From Paenibacillus sp. SZ31 (GTDB lineage Bacteria > Bacillota > Bacilli > Paenibacillales > Paenibacillaceae), in the NCBI RefSeq assembly GCF_012912005.1, contig NZ_JABBEA010000008.1, positions 124,001 through 188,000 on the forward strand: 64,000 nucleotides of DNA, in the 5' to 3' direction. The stretch's first letter is position 1; every line of letters starts with the position of its first letter. The notes under the pieces were generated by a model. The model did not search any database, had not been told where the DNA came from, and was given only the letters and a program-made list of their open reading frames with translations. Position numbers and translations under genes: made by a program. Below, piece by piece: positions 62,210 to 64,000 of this stretch.

Positions 62210-64000
62210 ATGACAATTAAGATAGGAATTGATTATTATCCAGAGCAATGGACACCGGAGTTATGGGAGAAAGATGCCGTACTTATGCAAGAGACGGGGG
62301 TTACAGTTGTGCGAATGGCGGAGTTCGCCTGGAGCCGAATGGAACCGACTGAGGGTAATTATCAGTTTGAATGGCTGGATGCGGCTATAGAAGTATTCGC
62401 TTCGCGTGGTATGGAAATTGTGTTATGCACCCCAACCAATACCCCGCCGAACTGGATGACAACCCGTTATCCGGATGTGCTACCCATGGATGAGCAACGC
62501 CACATCATCCGGCCAGGTGTGCGTGGACATCGTTGCAACAACAGCCCTTCCTTGAGAATGCTGGGCTCTAGATTTGTGGAAGCGATATCACAGCGCTACG
62601 GTAAACATCCCGCCGTCATCGGCTGGCAAATCGATAACGAGATGCACTACCAGGAGTGCCATTGTGATACATGCAATCGTGCATTTGTCGCTTGGCTGCA
62701 AAAGCGTTATTCCAATCTGGAGGAGTTGAACCGGGAGTGGGGTACGGTCGTCTGGAGTGGGGAGTACAGCAGCTGGGCTGAGGTAACAACGCCGCTTGGT
62801 GCCAGCAAACCGATGAATCCTTCTTATCTTCTGGAGTACAAGCGGTTTTGTTCCGACAGCGTAGGCTATCTGCTGGGATGGCAGCTTGAGATTTTACGTC
62901 GTAACTGCCCAGATCAATTCGTGACGCATAACATGTGGCAATATCCGAATAGTCTGGACTATTATGATATGCACAACGAATTAGACTTCGTCTCTGTCGA
63001 TTATTATCCGAATGAGCTGTATCGCGATTATGGCGATCGGTTTCCAAGGAACGGAGCGCTCACGTTGGACTTGGTTCGCGGTATCAAACGCCGGAATTTC
63101 TGGGTAATGGAACAGCTCAGCGGAGCGCAGGGCGCCTGGATGCCGATTCAGCGCACCCCGTATCCTGGACTGATCCGAGCTCGCTCTTGGCAGACAATCG
63201 CTCGCGGTGCGGATATGGTCGTCCATTTCCGATGGCGGAGTGCTACCGTCGGAGCCGAACAATTCTGGCACGGGCTGATCGACCACAGCAATGTTCCTGG
63301 ACGCAGGTTCAGGGAATTCGCGGAGCTTACTCGCGAGGTGAACCAGTTAGGAGAAATACTCGCCGACTCAACCATTGTTACCCAGGTTGCGATCCTGCAT
63401 TCGCATGATCAGCATACGGCGCTTTCCCTTCAGCCGCAGGCGGAAGGGGGAATGCACTATATAGACAACTTGTCCTCTATGCATAATGCATTTTTGAAAA
63501 TGGGCGTCGGTACAGACGTTATCAACTGGACTGAGGAGCTCGACGGGTACAAGCTGGTCATTGTCCCTTCCCTCTTCCTGTTAAGTGAAGAAGTAGCACA
63601 GCGACTGGAGAGTTTCGCAGCCAAGGGTGGCACGGTTGTTCTCACCAATCGGACTGGTGTGAAGAACATGAGGAATGTATGTGGGATGTTGCCTCTGCCG
63701 GGGCTACTGGCGGAAGCGGCGGGTGTTGTCGTAAGTGAATATGATGCCATCGGCAACAGTGAGCATCGCATACGGAACGCGGAGGGCAAGACATTCGCTG
63801 CGAAGCAATGGTGTGATCTACTGGAACTGCGAGGTGCAGAGCCAATCGCCTGGTATGACAACGACTTTTACGAGGGTGTACCGGCGGTTACTGTCAATAA
63901 GCTTGGTGAAGGTGAAGTGTATTATGTCGGCACTTGGCCGGAGCCATCGTATTTCTATCAGCTGTTTGAAGACATATTGAAGGAAAAGGAATTGGCGCCC
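62210..64000 (+). CDS. GH42 beta-galactosidase, 3' end cut by window edge
   Basis: The frame is open from ATG 62210 (AAAGGAG upstream) to the edge, 597 codons of an expected 670 or so. The GH42 barrel starts IGIDYYPEQW; the acid/base glutamate is in WQIDNEMHY and the nucleophile glutamate in VMEQLSG. A cysteine cluster (CHCDTC plus an earlier Cys in HRCNNSP) matches the zinc site of GH42 enzymes. The trimerisation domain begins around residue 395. It removes terminal beta-galactose, probably from pectin side-chain galactan or oligosaccharides. No signal peptide is present, so it is intracellular. Confidence 0.93.
   Translation, partial: MTIKIGIDYYPEQWTPELWEKDAVLMQETGVTVVRMAEFAWSRMEPTEGNYQFEWLDAAIEVFASRGMEIVLCTPTNTPPNWMTTRYPDVLPMDEQRHIIRPGVRGHRCNNSPSLRMLGSRFVEAISQRYGKHPAVIGWQIDNEMHYQECHCDTCNRAFVAWLQKRYSNLEELNREWGTVVWSGEYSSWAEVTTPLGASKPMNPSYLLEYKRFCSDSVGYLLGWQLEILRRNCPDQFVTHNMWQYPNSLDYYDMHNELDFVSVDYYPNELYRDYGDRFPRNGALTLDLVRGIKRRNFWVMEQLSGAQGAWMPIQRTPYPGLIRARSWQTIARGADMVVHFRWRSATVGAEQFWHGLIDHSNVPGRRFREFAELTREVNQLGEILADSTIVTQVAILHSHDQHTALSLQPQAEGGMHYIDNLSSMHNAFLKMGVGTDVINWTEELDGYKLVIVPSLFLLSEEVAQRLESFAAKGGTVVLTNRTGVKNMRNVCGMLPLPGLLAEAAGVVVSEYDAIGNSEHRIRNAEGKTFAAKQWCDLLELRGAEPIAWYDNDFYEGVPAVTVNKLGEGEVYYVGTWPEPSYFYQLFEDILKEKELAP

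Noticed and set aside
1..64000. CRISPR arrays, tRNA or rRNA genes, prophage or integrative element modules
   Set aside because: No regularly spaced repeats, no cloverleaf-like or rRNA sequence and no integrase, portal or conjugation genes were seen.

Overview
The window looks like a chromosomal segment of a Paenibacillus-type low-to-mid-GC Firmicute. The evidence is strong AGGAGG-type ribosome binding sites, frequent TTG/GTG starts, lipoprotein signal peptides, B. subtilis-like proteins (RsbQ, a Btr-like AraC family, LicT-type RNA antiterminators, CcpA cre sites), an S-layer-homology protein and plant-polysaccharide enzymes. I see no rRNA, tRNA, CRISPR array, prophage or replication origin. 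The two window edges cut a DapA-family aldolase gene (left, minus strand) and a GH42 beta-galactosidase gene (right, plus strand).

Layout. 1-5 kb: DapA-like aldolase, a divergent AraC regulator, the first AraC/siderophore-binding-protein composite gene, and an SDR-like protein. 5-10.5 kb: two divergent chemoreceptors and a PLP aminotransferase. 10.7-24.4 kb: an iron-siderophore region with a double FecCD permease plus binding lipoprotein, a CueP-like protein, TetR and SDR genes, two further AraC-binding-protein fusions each beside an exported lipoprotein with the same binding fold, and an IruO-like flavin reductase. This region also holds a 196-bp palindromic MITE-like element and a two-gene unit of unknown function. 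24.6-33.8 kb: a PTS IIBC lacking the phosphorylatable cysteine, a hybrid cluster protein, a Ca2+-type P-ATPase, a broken small membrane gene, a VOC protein, an MFS exporter and DUF2625. 33.9-41 kb: a beta-helix lipoprotein, an rsbQ / PAS-GGDEF pair, an MFS-TetR operon and a surface DUF1593 protein under RAT/antiterminator and cre control. 41-51 kb: small hypotheticals, a PchR-like AraC with an MFS exporter behind a Fur box, a beta-propeller protein, an S-layer-type carboxylesterase (again RAT plus cre) and an M20 amidohydrolase. 51.6-64 kb: a second AraC-Fur box-lipoprotein composite, alkaline phosphatase, a VOC protein, an acetyltransferase-like protein, an ankyrin protein, a third chemoreceptor, pectate lyase, and a divergent AraC / beta-galactosidase pair.

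How it works together. The main theme is Fur-controlled capture of several ferric siderophores. At least five exported binding-protein modules could feed one fused double permease; no ATPase or siderophore biosynthesis gene is present, so the ATPase must lie elsewhere. Four AraC regulators carry a siderophore-binding-protein module. In two it is a cytoplasmic Btr-like sensor that mirrors the neighbouring lipoprotein. In the other two the regulator reads in frame, with no stop, through a Fur box and into a complete lipoprotein with its own start. The second theme is scavenging of plant polysaccharide (pectate lyase, beta-helix protein, GH42, surface esterase, DUF1593) with carbon-catabolite and antiterminator control.

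The observations I rate most unusual are the in-frame regulator-Fur box-lipoprotein genes, the RsbQ hydrolase paired with an RsbP-like PAS fused to a diguanylate cyclase, LicT-type RAT elements ahead of two non-PTS surface-protein genes, and the PTS permease with a degenerate IIB domain. All family assignments come from reading the sequence and from memory of the families; no database search was run.
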